Below are positions 1 to 8,792 of a stretch of DNA of 54,123 nt, piece by piece. Under the pieces are notes generated by a model. It did not search any database, was not told where the DNA came from, and worked only from the letters and a program-made list of their open reading frames with translations. A program made the position numbers and the translations under genes. How positions within the stretch are numbered: position 1 is the first letter of the stretch; every line of letters begins with the position of its first letter. This DNA comes from Desulforegulaceae bacterium (GTDB taxonomy: Bacteria > Desulfobacterota > Desulfobacteria > Desulfobacterales > JACKCP01), in contig JAVETN010000016.1 in assembly GCA_034006035.1 (NCBI GenBank), positions 1-54,123 on the forward strand. The letters run 5' to 3'.

Positions 1-18
1 CAGGATTTCATCAAATAA
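1..18 (+). CDS. possible last codons of an upstream gene (partial)
   Basis: The first 18 bases read as five sense codons followed by TAA in frame 1, ending 10 bases before the prenyltransferase start. This spacing would suit the end of an upstream gene in the same operon, but so few codons cannot identify it and the frame could be open by chance. Confidence 0.2.
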   Translation, partial: QDFIK

Positions 19-28
19 TGGAGTTATT

Positions 29-925
29 ATGCATACTATCCGAGTTTGGCTGAAAGCCTCTCGTCTTCAATCTCAAAGTTATATTTTCCTCCCTGTTTTG
101 GTTGGTCAGGCTTTTTTTGTCTTTCAGGGAAGCCCATTGAACTGGCCTGTTTTTTTTATCATGGTTTTATTTGGGCTTTTTAACCAGCTTTATATCATTT
201 TTGGAAACGATTATGCAGATATGGAAACAGATTGTCAGAATAAAACATTTAATATTTTTTCAGGGGGATCACGGGTTTTAGCTGATAAAGATCTTATGCC
301 CGCTCAGCTTAAAACCGCTGCCATTATTATGGCTTTATTATGTCTTTTTTGCGGATTTTTTCTAACAGTTTTTTTTCACAGACTTTTTGCCATGCCCATT
401 GTTGCAATTGCTCTGGTTTTTTTATGGTTGTACAGCTATAAGCCTGCAAAGTTGTCTTATCGGGGTGGCGGCGAATTTTTACAGGTGTTGGGCATTGGAT
501 TTGTGCTGCCGTTTTTTGGTTATTATGCACAAGCAGGTGATATTTCCGGGTTGCCATGGACCTTATTACTTGCAATGTTCCCCACACAGCTTGCCTGTGC
601 CATGGCCACTTCCCTGCCTGATGAACCCTCGGACAGATTAAGTGGTAAACACACAATAACTGTACTTTTAGGGGAGAAAACAACCAAGAAGCTGATTATT
701 ATTTTGAATTTTATCAGTATTGTTTTTTTTGCCTTTGCAGGCCGGTTTTTAATAGGGAGACCAGCGGTTTATATCATTCTTTTGTTACCCTTTTTAGCCG
801 AAATTGCACAATTTTTTTTCATGGACAGCAAACCCGGCAGTATCCGACTGACAGTTTTCAACTTTTTTTCTGTACTGATAACCTTGAGCTTAATGGGAGG
901 GCTGGCAATTTTTTTGCTATGCTGA
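29..925 (+). CDS. UbiA-family prenyltransferase (MenA-like)
   Basis: This is an integral membrane prenyltransferase of 298 residues that would attach a polyprenyl chain to an aromatic or other acceptor. It has the two Asp-rich Mg-diphosphate motifs of the family: NDYADMETD at residues 60-68 and DEPSD at 198-202. Hydrophobic stretches along the whole length fit about eight or nine membrane segments. The overall pattern resembles 1,4-dihydroxy-2-naphthoate prenyltransferase (MenA) of menaquinone synthesis, but the acceptor cannot be fixed from sequence. A GGAG lies just ahead of the ATG. The next gene, a lycopene-cyclase-like protein, starts three bases after the stop, so the two are probably co-transcribed. 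That pairing leaves open a carotenoid or other isoprenoid role rather than quinone synthesis. Confidence 0.8.
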   Translation: MHTIRVWLKASRLQSQSYIFLPVLVGQAFFVFQGSPLNWPVFFIMVLFGLFNQLYIIFGNDYADMETDCQNKTFNIFSGGSRVLADKDLMPAQLKTAAIIMALLCLFCGFFLTVFFHRLFAMPIVAIALVFLWLYSYKPAKLSYRGGGEFLQVLGIGFVLPFFGYYAQAGDISGLPWTLLLAMFPTQLACAMATSLPDEPSDRLSGKHTITVLLGEKTTKKLIIILNFISIVFFAFAGRFLIGRPAVYIILLLPFLAEIAQFFFMDSKPGSIRLTVFNFFSVLITLSLMGGLAIFLLC

Positions 926-928
926 TCT

Positions 929-1615
929 ATGACCTATAATTTTTTAGTATTATCATTGTTTTTTCTTTTGCCCGGGATGATTATCTATTGGTTCAGAAAA
1001 GATTTGCGCAAAATGATTCATATCATGGCATTGTGTTCTATCCCGTTTGCTTTTACAGAACGTTTTTTTTATCCTTCATACTGGGAGCCGGTATTTTTGT
1101 TTAATTTGGTTAAAATACTTGGTTTTGGTATTGAAGATATTCTCTTTTTGGTAGGCTTGTCTGCCTTTACCTCAACTGTTTATGCTTTTTGTTTCAGGCT
1201 TTTGTATGTCGTGAAAAAAGGGAGAACTTTATTTAAAATTGTTTGTAGATTCCTGGGTGTTTTTAGTCTGACCTTTATTGGGATTGGCATTGCTGTTTTT
1301 TTTAACATTCAAATGATTTATGGTTCCTTTGGTATTATGTTTAGTATTGGACTTTTTATTGTTTTTTTACGTAAAGATTTGATTCTGCCCGGAGTAGCAG
1401 GAGGAAGTTTGTCTGTAATTGTTTATGCTCTGCTCTGTTTTTGTCTTCAATGGGTTTTCCCTGATATTTTTAAACTGACCTGGCATACAGAACAATTTTT
1501 AAATATTTTTATTGCAGGGATTCCCCTTGAAGAACTGATTTATGGTTTTGCAGCGGGTTGGGTTGCCACAGTTTTTTATCCTTTTGTTTTTTGTATGGGT
1601 TTTGAACCCCGCTGA
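929..1615 (+). CDS. lycopene-cyclase-domain-like membrane protein
   Basis: This 228-residue, very hydrophobic protein resembles the heterodimeric or CarR-type lycopene cyclase domain. The visible signatures are two acidic motifs at membrane-segment ends, GFGIED at about 65-70 and IPLEEL at 198-203, which match the repeated P/I-E-E/D signature of that family. Two three- to four-helix units appear to be repeated, as in CrtYc/CrtYd fusions. It follows the prenyltransferase directly with a three-base gap. Known members of the family cyclise carotenoid ends, but many bacterial proteins carrying the domain have no proven function and no other carotenoid gene is visible here. Membership is therefore moderately sure and the reaction unsure. 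Confidence 0.6.
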   Translation: MTYNFLVLSLFFLLPGMIIYWFRKDLRKMIHIMALCSIPFAFTERFFYPSYWEPVFLFNLVKILGFGIEDILFLVGLSAFTSTVYAFCFRLLYVVKKGRTLFKIVCRFLGVFSLTFIGIGIAVFFNIQMIYGSFGIMFSIGLFIVFLRKDLILPGVAGGSLSVIVYALLCFCLQWVFPDIFKLTWHTEQFLNIFIAGIPLEELIYGFAAGWVATVFYPFVFCMGFEPR

Positions 1616-1680
1616 TTTTTTTCTAAAACAAAATTTGTAAAAAAATATTTTCCGGGTTTAATAATTCTATTTTTTATAAA

Positions 1681-2235
1681 TCAGCAATTACAATTGTGTT
1701 TTATTATTTTGGATAAATCGGCAATTTTTTTATCAAGTTCTTTTAAACTAATTTTAACAGAATCTAAACTTTTATCACCGGTTTTTGAAAGTTCTTCTCT
1801 TTTTAAAAGGCCTTTTTTTATGGTATCTTTAAAAGCTCCTGAGCAACAATGGCCTGTAGGGTTGTTAATTCTGCAGTTTTCTCCAAGGGAGTTTTTAAGG
1901 TAAAAGGTTATTTTGTTTATTTCATCAAGGCCTGTTTTAACAACAGTTTTTATAATATCTTCTTCTTTTATGTTTTTGCAATAACATATAATTACAGGAT
2001 CTGCTCCTGTTTTAAACCAGATTGGTCTTTTAAAATCGTTTTTGTGGATTTTTGTATTTATATCATTATTAAAATAGCCGGTTTCACAATCAGGGTTTCT
2101 GCATAAAGAAAAATCTTTTTTTCCTATTTTTTCTTTGAAACTTTTTTTTACTGCAAAAAGAACAGTTTCATTTTTTATTTTCTGGCCTGGCTCACCGCAG
2201 TCCGGGCATTTGTCTATTTTTTGAAGAATCTGCAT
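1681..2235 (-). CDS. CopZ-like iron-sulfur/zinc metallochaperone domain protein
   Basis: The 184-residue product has the cysteine layout of the N-terminal domain of Archaeoglobus CopZ: CPDC at 10-13, C45 and C50 for a zinc site, then CYC at 84-86, C121 and CC at 130-131 for a [2Fe-2S] cluster. In CopZ this domain is followed by a heavy-metal-associated (HMA) domain that carries copper. Here there is no HMA domain. The C-terminal 40 residues are a charged helix ending in a CNC pair at 182-184, which might be a substitute metal site. An AAGGA precedes the ATG. The next gene on the strand is upstream marC, 21 bases away, but no functional link is evident. Cytoplasmic; a role in metal or cluster delivery is inference. 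Confidence 0.6.
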   Translation of the reverse strand: MQILQKIDKCPDCGEPGQKIKNETVLFAVKKSFKEKIGKKDFSLCRNPDCETGYFNNDINTKIHKNDFKRPIWFKTGADPVIICYCKNIKEEDIIKTVVKTGLDEINKITFYLKNSLGENCRINNPTGHCCSGAFKDTIKKGLLKREELSKTGDKSLDSVKISLKELDKKIADLSKIIKHNCNC

Positions 2236-2256
2236 TAAATAGTTCCTTTTAATTTT

Positions 2257-2862
2257 TTATTGTAATAAAAGTCCTTTTATTCCTTCGGCAATAAACTGGA
2301 TTGCAAGGGAAGCAAGGAGTACTCCAAGGAGTCTTTTAAATATATTGTTTATTGTCTTTCCTGCAATCCTTACAATTGTTTTTGAAAAAATAAATGAAAA
2401 AAAGGTTATAAGATAAACTGTAAGGATGGATAAAACTATTGGAAGATGATTTGCTCCGGTATCTTTTGCATTGGAAAAAATAATTACTGTCATGGTAAGA
2501 CATCCAGGACCGGCAATAAGAGGAATTGTCAGCGGAAAAACAGAAATATCTTCATATTCTTTTGATTCTATGTTTTCCTGATTTTCATCGGGTTTGGTAA
2601 TCATGCCAAATGCTGCATAAAAAATAAGAATACCGCCTGCAATCTTAAAAGATTCCATTTGTATTCCAAGGTTTTCTAAAAGTCCTATTCCCCAGAATCC
2701 AAAAACCAGAACAAGAAATGTGGATAAAACAACAGAACGAAGAGCCATTTTTTTTATATAGGATCTTGGCTTGTCATTGGTTAATGCATTAAAAATCAAT
2801 GAAGTTCCAATTGGATCGACAATAACAAAATATGCAATAAATGTATTAAGAATTGATTCCAT
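2257..2862 (-). CDS. marC: MarC-family integral membrane protein
   Basis: A 201-residue protein of six predicted membrane segments with the family signature near the N-terminus (FVIVDPIGTSLIF, about residues 12-24) and a central LIAGPG motif. MarC proteins (NAAT transporter superfamily, UPF0056) are inner membrane proteins; the old link to antibiotic resistance is not supported and the substrate is unknown. The length is normal. An AGGTGG ribosome binding site precedes the ATG. It is divergent from the TauE/SafE gene, with 107 bases between them holding both promoters. Confidence 0.85.
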   Translation of the reverse strand: MESILNTFIAYFVIVDPIGTSLIFNALTNDKPRSYIKKMALRSVVLSTFLVLVFGFWGIGLLENLGIQMESFKIAGGILIFYAAFGMITKPDENQENIESKEYEDISVFPLTIPLIAGPGCLTMTVIIFSNAKDTGANHLPIVLSILTVYLITFFSFIFSKTIVRIAGKTINNIFKRLLGVLLASLAIQFIAEGIKGLLLQ

Positions 2863-2969
2863 AATAAACCACCTATTTTCTTTAAAGAAATTGGATGATT
2901 TATATAGTCTTGTGTAAAAAAATGAAATATAAAGTTTTTTAATTTTTCAATATCGATAAAGGAGTAACT

Positions 2970-3698
2970 ATGCCAGAACTGGTGTTTATAGTGGCAGGAT
3001 GGTTTGCAGGTGGTCTTATTAACGGTGTTGCAGGCTTTGGAGCTGCCATGATTGCAATGCCCCTGATTGCACCGTTTATTGATTTGTCGGTGGCAGTGCC
3101 AAGCTGTACCTTAATTGTACTGACTTTAAATTTTCAGGTTGGCTGGACATTTCGAAAATATATTCAATGGCGTTATGTCAAAGGGATTTTTATCGGGGCA
3201 ATTCCCGGTGTAATTTTAAGCGTGTTTATCCTGGAGTATGTTTCTGAAACCTATCTTAAAGCCGGGATGGGGGCATTTATAACGCTCTACGCACTTTGGG
3301 GGTTGTATTCAGATAACCGGGGTATTAGGATCCTCAGTCCTGTATGGGGTTATCTGGCCGGCCTCTTGTCTTCTGCCCTGGGCATGGCGTTTGGCTTTAA
3401 CGGACCGCCATTGGCTGCCTATATTGCCTATAGCGGCTGCTCGGCACAAGCTGTAAAGGGAATTCTTGGTGCAGGCTTTATTATCACAGGCACTTTTATA
3501 GTAACAGCCAAGGCAGTGACAGGTGAAATGACACAAACTGTTTTGCTCACCTACGCTTTTTCTACCCCGGCGGTGATAGTGGGCAGCAAACTTGGCATAT
3601 GGGCTTCATCATATTTGAACGAGACTTCTTATCGCAAAGTGCTGTTTGTGGCTCTTGCTGCAATGGGACTAAAAATTGTGTGGTCTGTTTTTTTCTAA
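2970..3698 (+). CDS. TauE/SafE family sulfite or sulfonate exporter
   Basis: This is a 242-residue membrane protein of about eight segments, with the internal two-fold repeat of the TauE/SafE (formerly DUF81) family. The glycine-rich N-terminal stretch AGGLINGVAGFGAAM-like (residues 8-22) and its counterpart in the second half are the family mark. Members export sulfite, sulfoacetate or related organosulfur anions, or move other small acids. In a sulfate reducer a sulfite or sulfonate substrate is plausible but unproven. AAGGAG lies eight bases before the ATG. The base composition is visibly richer in G and C than the potassium genes beside it, as also seen for the first two genes. Confidence 0.75.
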   Translation: MPELVFIVAGWFAGGLINGVAGFGAAMIAMPLIAPFIDLSVAVPSCTLIVLTLNFQVGWTFRKYIQWRYVKGIFIGAIPGVILSVFILEYVSETYLKAGMGAFITLYALWGLYSDNRGIRILSPVWGYLAGLLSSALGMAFGFNGPPLAAYIAYSGCSAQAVKGILGAGFIITGTFIVTAKAVTGEMTQTVLLTYAFSTPAVIVGSKLGIWASSYLNETSYRKVLFVALAAMGLKIVWSVFF

Positions 3699-3814
3699 GA
3701 ATTTATTACCAACTAACCCGTCAAGTCATCCAGGCCCTTTAATAAAAAGGATCATCAGTGAGATTACTCTGACTTATTTTGAAATTAAAGCAAATTTGTT
3801 TAGCTATACCCCAA

Positions 3815-5263
3815 TCAATCTCTCCAAAAAGCAGGAACAAAAAGAATAATTACAGTATAAATTTCAAGTCTTCCAATAAGCATACAAATTCCAAGAAGCC
3901 ATTTGCCAGCATCGGGAATGGAAGCATAACTTTCTGTAGGCCCAACATATCCAAAACCAGGGCCGATATTTCCTATGGCGGAAGCTGAAGCACTGATTGT
4001 GGTAAGAAGATCAACACCCATTGAAGCAAGAAGAATTGCTGCAATTACAAAAATCCCAATATACAAAACCATAAATCCCAAAATGCTGTGAACAACACCA
4101 TCATCAAGGGATTGACCACCGATTTTAATCTGGCTTACAGCCCTTGGGTGAATAAGTTTAAAAATTTCTTTATAACAGTATTTGGCACAAATCATTATTC
4201 TTATAAACTTCATACCTCCGGCTGTTGAGCCTGCTGAAGACCCCACAAAAAAACAGAAAAAAATAATCACCTGGGACATTCCAGGCCAAAGCTCATAATC
4301 TGCAGTTGCATATCCTGTTGTGGTAATTATTGAAACAATCTGGAAAGAACCATACCTGAAAGCATCAAAAACATTGTCATAAACTGAACCAAAAAGATTG
4401 AAGGTTACAATAAGAGATAAAATCAAAATAGTAATAAGAAAAACTTTGGCTTCAGGATCGTTAAAAGCAGTTATTTTTCTGCCCCTGAGAAATTGAAAAT
4501 GAAGAGTAAAATTAAGACCGGCCAGAATCATAAAAAATATAAGTACAAAATCTATATAAGCACTGTCATAATGGGCAATAGATGCGTTTTTTGTTGAAAA
4601 TCCGCCACTTGGCAGGGTTGTTAAGGCATGACATAAGGAATCAAAAAAAGTCATTCCACCCAATTTTAAAGCTATAACTCCCAAAAGAGAAATTAAAGCA
4701 TAAACCCACCATAAAAGTTTTGCTGTTTCCTGAAGCCTTGGCTTGAGTTTATCTGGCAAAGGAGTTGGAACTTCAGCTTTAAAAAGGGCCATTCCCCCAA
4801 TTCCAATAAAGGGAAGAATTGCAATTGAAAACAAGACTATTCCCATTCCTCCAACCCATTGAAGAAAACTTCTCCAAAAAAGCAAAGATTTGGGCATGGC
4901 TTCAATATCAGTAAGAATTGTTGAGCCTGTGGTTGTAAGACCTGAAACAGACTCAAAAAAAGCTGAAGAAAAACTTGGGATTGAAGATGAAAACCAAAAT
5001 GGCAAAGCACTGAAAAAAGATACTGCAGCCCATCCCAAAGTAACCATTGCCATTCCTTCTCTGGCACTCACAGGTCTTTTTGTTTTTCTCCTCAATCCAA
5101 ACCTTAAAACTGCACCCATGGTTACTGAAAAAAGCATTGAATACAAAATTGAAACAGCTATTCCATCATTATAATATAGAGACCATAAAAGCGGAAAAAT
5201 CTGGGCAAGCCCAGCAAAAACTATAAGAACTCCGCAAACCTCAAATACAAATCCCCATCTCAT
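3815..5263 (-). CDS. trkH: Trk potassium uptake channel subunit TrkH
   Basis: The 482-residue protein is the membrane pore subunit of the Trk/Ktr potassium system. Four membrane-pore-membrane repeats can be seen, each with a selectivity-filter-like glycine: for example TTTGST near 110-115, LPSGGF near 218-223, TTTGYA near 315-320 and the final GNIGPGFG. It imports K+ together with H+ or Na+, gated by TrkA. Its ATG overlaps the stop of trkA (TAATG), so the two are translationally coupled and form one operon. The length is usual for the family. Confidence 0.93.
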   Translation of the reverse strand: MRWGFVFEVCGVLIVFAGLAQIFPLLWSLYYNDGIAVSILYSMLFSVTMGAVLRFGLRRKTKRPVSAREGMAMVTLGWAAVSFFSALPFWFSSSIPSFSSAFFESVSGLTTTGSTILTDIEAMPKSLLFWRSFLQWVGGMGIVLFSIAILPFIGIGGMALFKAEVPTPLPDKLKPRLQETAKLLWWVYALISLLGVIALKLGGMTFFDSLCHALTTLPSGGFSTKNASIAHYDSAYIDFVLIFFMILAGLNFTLHFQFLRGRKITAFNDPEAKVFLITILILSLIVTFNLFGSVYDNVFDAFRYGSFQIVSIITTTGYATADYELWPGMSQVIIFFCFFVGSSAGSTAGGMKFIRIMICAKYCYKEIFKLIHPRAVSQIKIGGQSLDDGVVHSILGFMVLYIGIFVIAAILLASMGVDLLTTISASASAIGNIGPGFGYVGPTESYASIPDAGKWLLGICMLIGRLEIYTVIILFVPAFWRD

Positions 5264-6627
5264 TAAAAGAACTCCAGTTTTACGCTTAGAATTTTTTCAA
5301 TTTTTGAAACAGCTTTTCGTTCAGCAAAAATTATCACCCTGTCGTTTGGATAAATTATACTTGAACCTGTTGGAATTTCAATTTTATCCCCATGGATTAT
5401 TCCTATAATCAAAGCTCCTTTTGGAAAGTCAATTTCATGAATAGGCTTATCTACAATTCCAGAGGTTTCAAGAGCAATTGCCTCCATTACTTCTGCCTGT
5501 TCGCCATTAATTGAAATAGCAGACAAAACCTTTCCCCTTCTAATGTGCTGTAAAAAAGAATCAATGGCTGAAAGTCTTGGATTTACCACTTTTTCAAGTC
5601 CGATAGCAGGCATTAATCCAAAATAACTAAATTTTAAAATTTTTGTTATTGTGCTGCCAGCACCCATTTTTTTTGCCAAAAGAGAAGAAAGAATATTTGT
5701 TTCCTCATCTCCTGTAAGACTTATCACCATATCCATGCTACCAATATTTTCTTCAAGAAGAAGAGACTGATCAGAGCCATCTCCATTTAAAACAATGGCT
5801 TTGTTTAATATATCTGCAAGATAAAGACATCGTTGCTTATCTATTTCAATGATTTTTGTGTTTATATTTTTTTCTTCAAGCTCAATGGCAAGTCTTCTTC
5901 CAAGCTCCCCTCCTCCCACAATCATTGCTTTTTTAACAGGTTTGTGTTCTTTCCCAAAAGCTGTAAGGGCAGGTCTTAAATTTTCCTTATCTGTAATAAG
6001 ATAAATCAAATCACCTTTTTGCAAAGGGGTTTTACCCTGGGGGATAATAAGTTCTTCATCCCTGACTATGGCTGCCACAAGAGCCCTGGTATTTCCTAAA
6101 ATGTTTTTCAAATCAAAAAGTTTTACTCCGTCCATGACAGAATCTTCATCAAGACGAAATCCAACAAACTTAACCCTTCCACCTACAAATTCTCCTGATT
6201 CCACAGCACCGGGTACATTCATCAGCCTGACAATTGATTTAACTGCTTCCATTTCAGGGTTAATTATTGCTTCAATAAAAGGAGGGCTTTCTTTTAATGC
6301 TTTATGATAATTATCAAAATCAGGGTTTCTTAATCTTGCAAACTTTCTAGTATTAGGTGAAATCATATTGGCAGTAAGACATGCCACAAGATTAACATCG
6401 TCTGAATCAGTTACCGCCAAAAGGGATTCCGCACCTTTAATCCCGGCTTCTTCAAGAACAAGAGGACTATTTCCATCACCTATGATTCCCTGAACATCTA
6501 TTTTATCAGAAAGTTTGTTAATTGCCTGTGGGTTTTTATCTATGACCACAACATCTTTGTGCTCATTGGCAAGCCGGCTTGCAATATGGAATCCAACCTG
6601 TCCTGCACCCACAATAATGATTTTCAA
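5263..6627 (-). CDS. trkA: Trk potassium uptake regulatory subunit TrkA
   Basis: A 454-residue cytoplasmic gating protein with two tandem RCK units. The first nucleotide-binding fold begins with GAGQVG at 7-12 and the second with VGGGELG around 237-243; each is followed by an RCK_C domain. TrkA binds NAD(H) or ATP and controls TrkH. The start is TTG at 6625-6627, since CAGGAG lies six to seven bases before it and the first residues are then the canonical MKIIIVGAG. The gene is divergent from fliW. The two-RCK architecture is the standard one for Gram-negative TrkA. Confidence 0.93.
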   Translation of the reverse strand: MKIIIVGAGQVGFHIASRLANEHKDVVVIDKNPQAINKLSDKIDVQGIIGDGNSPLVLEEAGIKGAESLLAVTDSDDVNLVACLTANMISPNTRKFARLRNPDFDNYHKALKESPPFIEAIINPEMEAVKSIVRLMNVPGAVESGEFVGGRVKFVGFRLDEDSVMDGVKLFDLKNILGNTRALVAAIVRDEELIIPQGKTPLQKGDLIYLITDKENLRPALTAFGKEHKPVKKAMIVGGGELGRRLAIELEEKNINTKIIEIDKQRCLYLADILNKAIVLNGDGSDQSLLLEENIGSMDMVISLTGDEETNILSSLLAKKMGAGSTITKILKFSYFGLMPAIGLEKVVNPRLSAIDSFLQHIRRGKVLSAISINGEQAEVMEAIALETSGIVDKPIHEIDFPKGALIIGIIHGDKIEIPTGSSIIYPNDRVIIFAERKAVSKIEKILSVKLEFF

Positions 6628-6758
6628 AAGATTCTCCTGATATATTTTAGTTTTTTATTTTTTTACCGAATTAGACTATAGTGTTTTAACTACAATATTT
6701 CTTTTTACAAAATATAAGATTGACTTGCAACTTATATAAATTTTCACCGGAGGAACCT

Positions 6759-7232
6759 GTGGAATCAAATAAAATTAAAGTAGAAACAACTCGTTTTGGA
6801 GAGGTTGAAATTCTAAAAGAAAAAATATATTCTTTCCCTGACGGAATACCCGGGTTTCCAAAATGCAAAAAATTCTGCATTTTAGACAACAATAAAAATA
6901 CTCTTTTCAAATGGCTTCAGTCAGTAGAAAAGCCTGAACTTGCCTTTGTTATTTTCGACCCTTTTCTTTTGAAAAAAGATTATGATATTTTTATTGATAA
7001 TGAAGCCCTGAAAACACTTCAGGTTGATAAAAGAGAAGAAATAATTGTTACTGTAATCCTTACAATTCCCAAAGGAAAACCAAAGGAAATAACAGCTAAC
7101 CTCAAAGCTCCTCTTATATTTAATATTGTCAAAAAAATTGGAAAACAAATAATTTTAAATGATTCTAAATACCCTCTTGAATTTCCTGTGTACAATTCTT
7201 TATCAGAAAATTCGGAAAAAGGAGATAAATAA
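6759..7232 (+). CDS. fliW: flagellar assembly factor FliW (CsrA antagonist)
   Basis: FliW binds both flagellin and CsrA; when flagellin is exported, freed FliW sequesters CsrA and relieves repression of flagellin translation. The protein shows the family core, with FPDGIPGFP early, then FDPF and a C-terminal YPLEFPV. The open frame can be extended to a TTG at 6720, but I place the start at GTG 6759 because GGAGG at 6749-6753 sits five bases before it, giving 157 residues, the usual size. Its stop overlaps the csrA start (TAATG). The direct coupling to csrA, and the flagellin gene in the same window, match the known FliW-CsrA-flagellin control loop. Confidence 0.93.
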   Translation: MESNKIKVETTRFGEVEILKEKIYSFPDGIPGFPKCKKFCILDNNKNTLFKWLQSVEKPELAFVIFDPFLLKKDYDIFIDNEALKTLQVDKREEIIVTVILTIPKGKPKEITANLKAPLIFNIVKKIGKQIILNDSKYPLEFPVYNSLSENSEKGDK

Positions 7233-7474
7233 TGCTTGTCCTTGCCAGGCAGAAAAATGAAGCTATTATGATAGGGAATAATATTGAAATAAAAGTTGTT
7301 GAAATAAAAGGCGGCAAGGTAAGACTTGGAATATCTGCACCCTCAGATATCCCTGTTCACAGGAAAGAAGTTTTTGAAGAAATAATGGAAAAGAACCTTA
7401 AAGCAGCAGAGTTTGATATGGCCGATTTTGAAATTACTTCAGTACAAACCAAAGGAGAAATGGACAAACTTTGA
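7232..7474 (+). CDS. csrA: carbon storage/translational regulator CsrA
   Basis: An 80-residue RNA-binding regulator that dimerises and binds GGA motifs, usually in hairpin loops near ribosome binding sites. It begins with the invariant [10 protein letters not shown] and carries VRLGISAP and the V-HRKEV segment that forms the RNA-binding surface. The 18-residue extension after about residue 62 is longer than in E. coli CsrA but common in flagellated bacteria with FliW. It starts on the last base of the fliW stop codon, with GGAG at 7221-7224 inside fliW. The likely local target is the flagellin leader at 13764-13860. Confidence 0.96.
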   Translation: MLVLARQKNEAIMIGNNIEIKVVEIKGGKVRLGISAPSDIPVHRKEVFEEIMEKNLKAAEFDMADFEITSVQTKGEMDKL

Positions 7475-7495
7475 CCTGGGTCAAATTGTTTTAAA

Positions 7496-7909
7496 TCAAA
7501 CTTCTTTACTTAAAATAACACCTTCAAGACTGCCGTTTACACGAAATTTTTCCATAAGTTTTACAAGATGTTCTGGTGGAAGTCCTCTTATCACCTCTCC
7601 TGTAACCCTATCTTTAACCTGGACCATCATTTGATTTATTGTCTCATTAAATGAAAATTCAATTGAAGTATTTTGGTGTACCAGGTCAGAATTAATAAAC
7701 TTTAAAACTTCCTCAAGAGTTTCTTTATCTTCTACCAGATTTTTAAAATAATCCTGGACATCCTGAGCAGTTTTTTCAATATGCTCAGTTTTTTTAACCA
7801 AAAGCTCAGATCTGGCAGTTTCCATATTTTTTACTGATGGATTTGAACTTTGAAAATTTTTTATATCGGCAACCTTAGAAACTTCAATAGGTTTTTCTGT
7901 TATTTTCAT
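7496..7909 (-). CDS. flaG: FlaG-family flagellar protein
   Basis: The 137-residue product has the FlaG domain in its C-terminal half: a beta-rich segment with VKDRVTGEVIRGLPPEHL at about residues 96-113, the characteristic family motif. The N-terminal half is polar and likely disordered. FlaG proteins affect filament length in several polar flagellates; the mechanism is not settled. It is the last gene of the flagellin-fliD-fliS array, with a strong GGAGGG ribosome binding site, and it converges on csrA with only 21 bases between them and no clear terminator. Confidence 0.88.
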   Translation of the reverse strand: MKITEKPIEVSKVADIKNFQSSNPSVKNMETARSELLVKKTEHIEKTAQDVQDYFKNLVEDKETLEEVLKFINSDLVHQNTSIEFSFNETINQMMVQVKDRVTGEVIRGLPPEHLVKLMEKFRVNGSLEGVILSKEV

Positions 7910-7920
7910 ATTTACCCTCC

Positions 7921-8310
7921 CTAATTATTTGCCCAGGCTTTTCCATAGGCATTCAGGGCGTTTTTCCCCTGTCTCATTTTTCCAAGACGAGTGGAAAGAA
8001 GTTTTTTATATTCGGTTAAAACCTCTTCAAGATCGTCCTCTCTTTCAATAATAAACTTAAGCTTTTCAACCATTTCTTCAAGATAAATTTTATTTTCCAG
8101 ATTAATTTTGCTTTCTTCAGAAAAGATATTGTCAAAATAACTTTTAATTTCCTTAAAAAACAAATCTCTTTCAATTCTTAAAACTTCAACATCAGTTAAA
8201 AAGCTTTTACCATTTTTTAACATAGAAATATTGTTTTCAACAGTTTCTCTGTGAACATCCTGCATTGATATATATCTATCAAACAATTCTTCCATGATAT
8301 CTTCTTTCAT
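7921..8310 (-). CDS. FliT-like flagellar export chaperone (candidate)
   Basis: A 129-residue, highly charged, all-helical protein between fliS and flaG, the usual position of FliT. The C-terminal segment, with leucine, arginine and a glycine-lysine run then ALNAYG, resembles FliT/FlgN-type chaperones that keep FliD soluble. The open frame continues upstream into fliS, but the start is set at ATG 8308-8310, where GAGG lies five bases ahead; this begins MKEDIMEELF and avoids the overlap with fliS, leaving a 13-base gap. Identity rests on position, size and helix content, so a different small flagellar protein is possible. Confidence 0.55.
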   Translation of the reverse strand: MKEDIMEELFDRYISMQDVHRETVENNISMLKNGKSFLTDVEVLRIERDLFFKEIKSYFDNIFSEESKINLENKIYLEEMVEKLKFIIEREDDLEEVLTEYKKLLSTRLGKMRQGKNALNAYGKAWANN

Positions 8311-8323
8311 AAAAACCTCTTTT

Positions 8324-8779
8324 TTAAATTGCAACGGAAAAAGACTTTCTTTCCTTAAGCTTTTGTGGAGCAGCCTCTTTTTTTTCAGAGGAAACATCCT
8401 TATTTATTCCCATGACTCTTTCTTCCCAGAGTTTTTTAAGCTCTTTCATATAATTCATTGAGCGTACAATAATTTCAGTATCATGGGTAAGATTAGCTTT
8501 GGGAAGCTCTGAAAGCATATAAAGATAAAGATCTCTTAAGTATTGAGCTGTTTCTCCGCCTTTTTCAATATCAAGGCAAGAATTTAATTCAGTTATTATG
8601 TTAAGGGCTTTGCCAAGATTTTCACCCCTTAATTTGGGATCTTTTCTTTCAGTTCCTATTCTTGCTTTTTCAAGAAACCTTAAAGCCCCGTCATAAAGCA
8701 TCTGAATAAGTTTATTTGGATCTGTTACTGTGCTTACCTCTGTTTTTCTATAAGCACTCGCTCTATTTTGATAAACCAT
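8324..8779 (-). CDS. fliS: flagellin export chaperone FliS
   Basis: FliS binds the C-terminal helix of flagellin, prevents premature polymerisation and hands it to the export gate. The 151-residue protein shows the family features: an N-terminal Y-x-x-TEV segment, the LIQMLYDGALRFLEKA helix near residues 24-40 and the four-helix bundle that follows. The C-terminal 30 residues are a charged tail longer than the common 125-130 residue form. GGAGG precedes the ATG by five bases. It lies 13 bases after fliD, in the typical fliD-fliS order. Confidence 0.95.
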   Translation of the reverse strand: MVYQNRASAYRKTEVSTVTDPNKLIQMLYDGALRFLEKARIGTERKDPKLRGENLGKALNIITELNSCLDIEKGGETAQYLRDLYLYMLSELPKANLTHDTEIIVRSMNYMKELKKLWEERVMGINKDVSSEKKEAAPQKLKERKSFSVAI

Positions 8780-8792
8780 AAAAGCCTCCGGA

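Noticed and set aside
327..683. 118-codon minus-strand frame inside the prenyltransferase gene
   Set aside because: It is the antisense of a clear UbiA gene, has no ribosome binding site and no family resemblance.
8311..8397. 29-codon N-terminal extension of the FliT-like gene into fliS
   Set aside because: No ribosome binding site at the upstream ATG, and a good GAGG-ATG exists at 8310.
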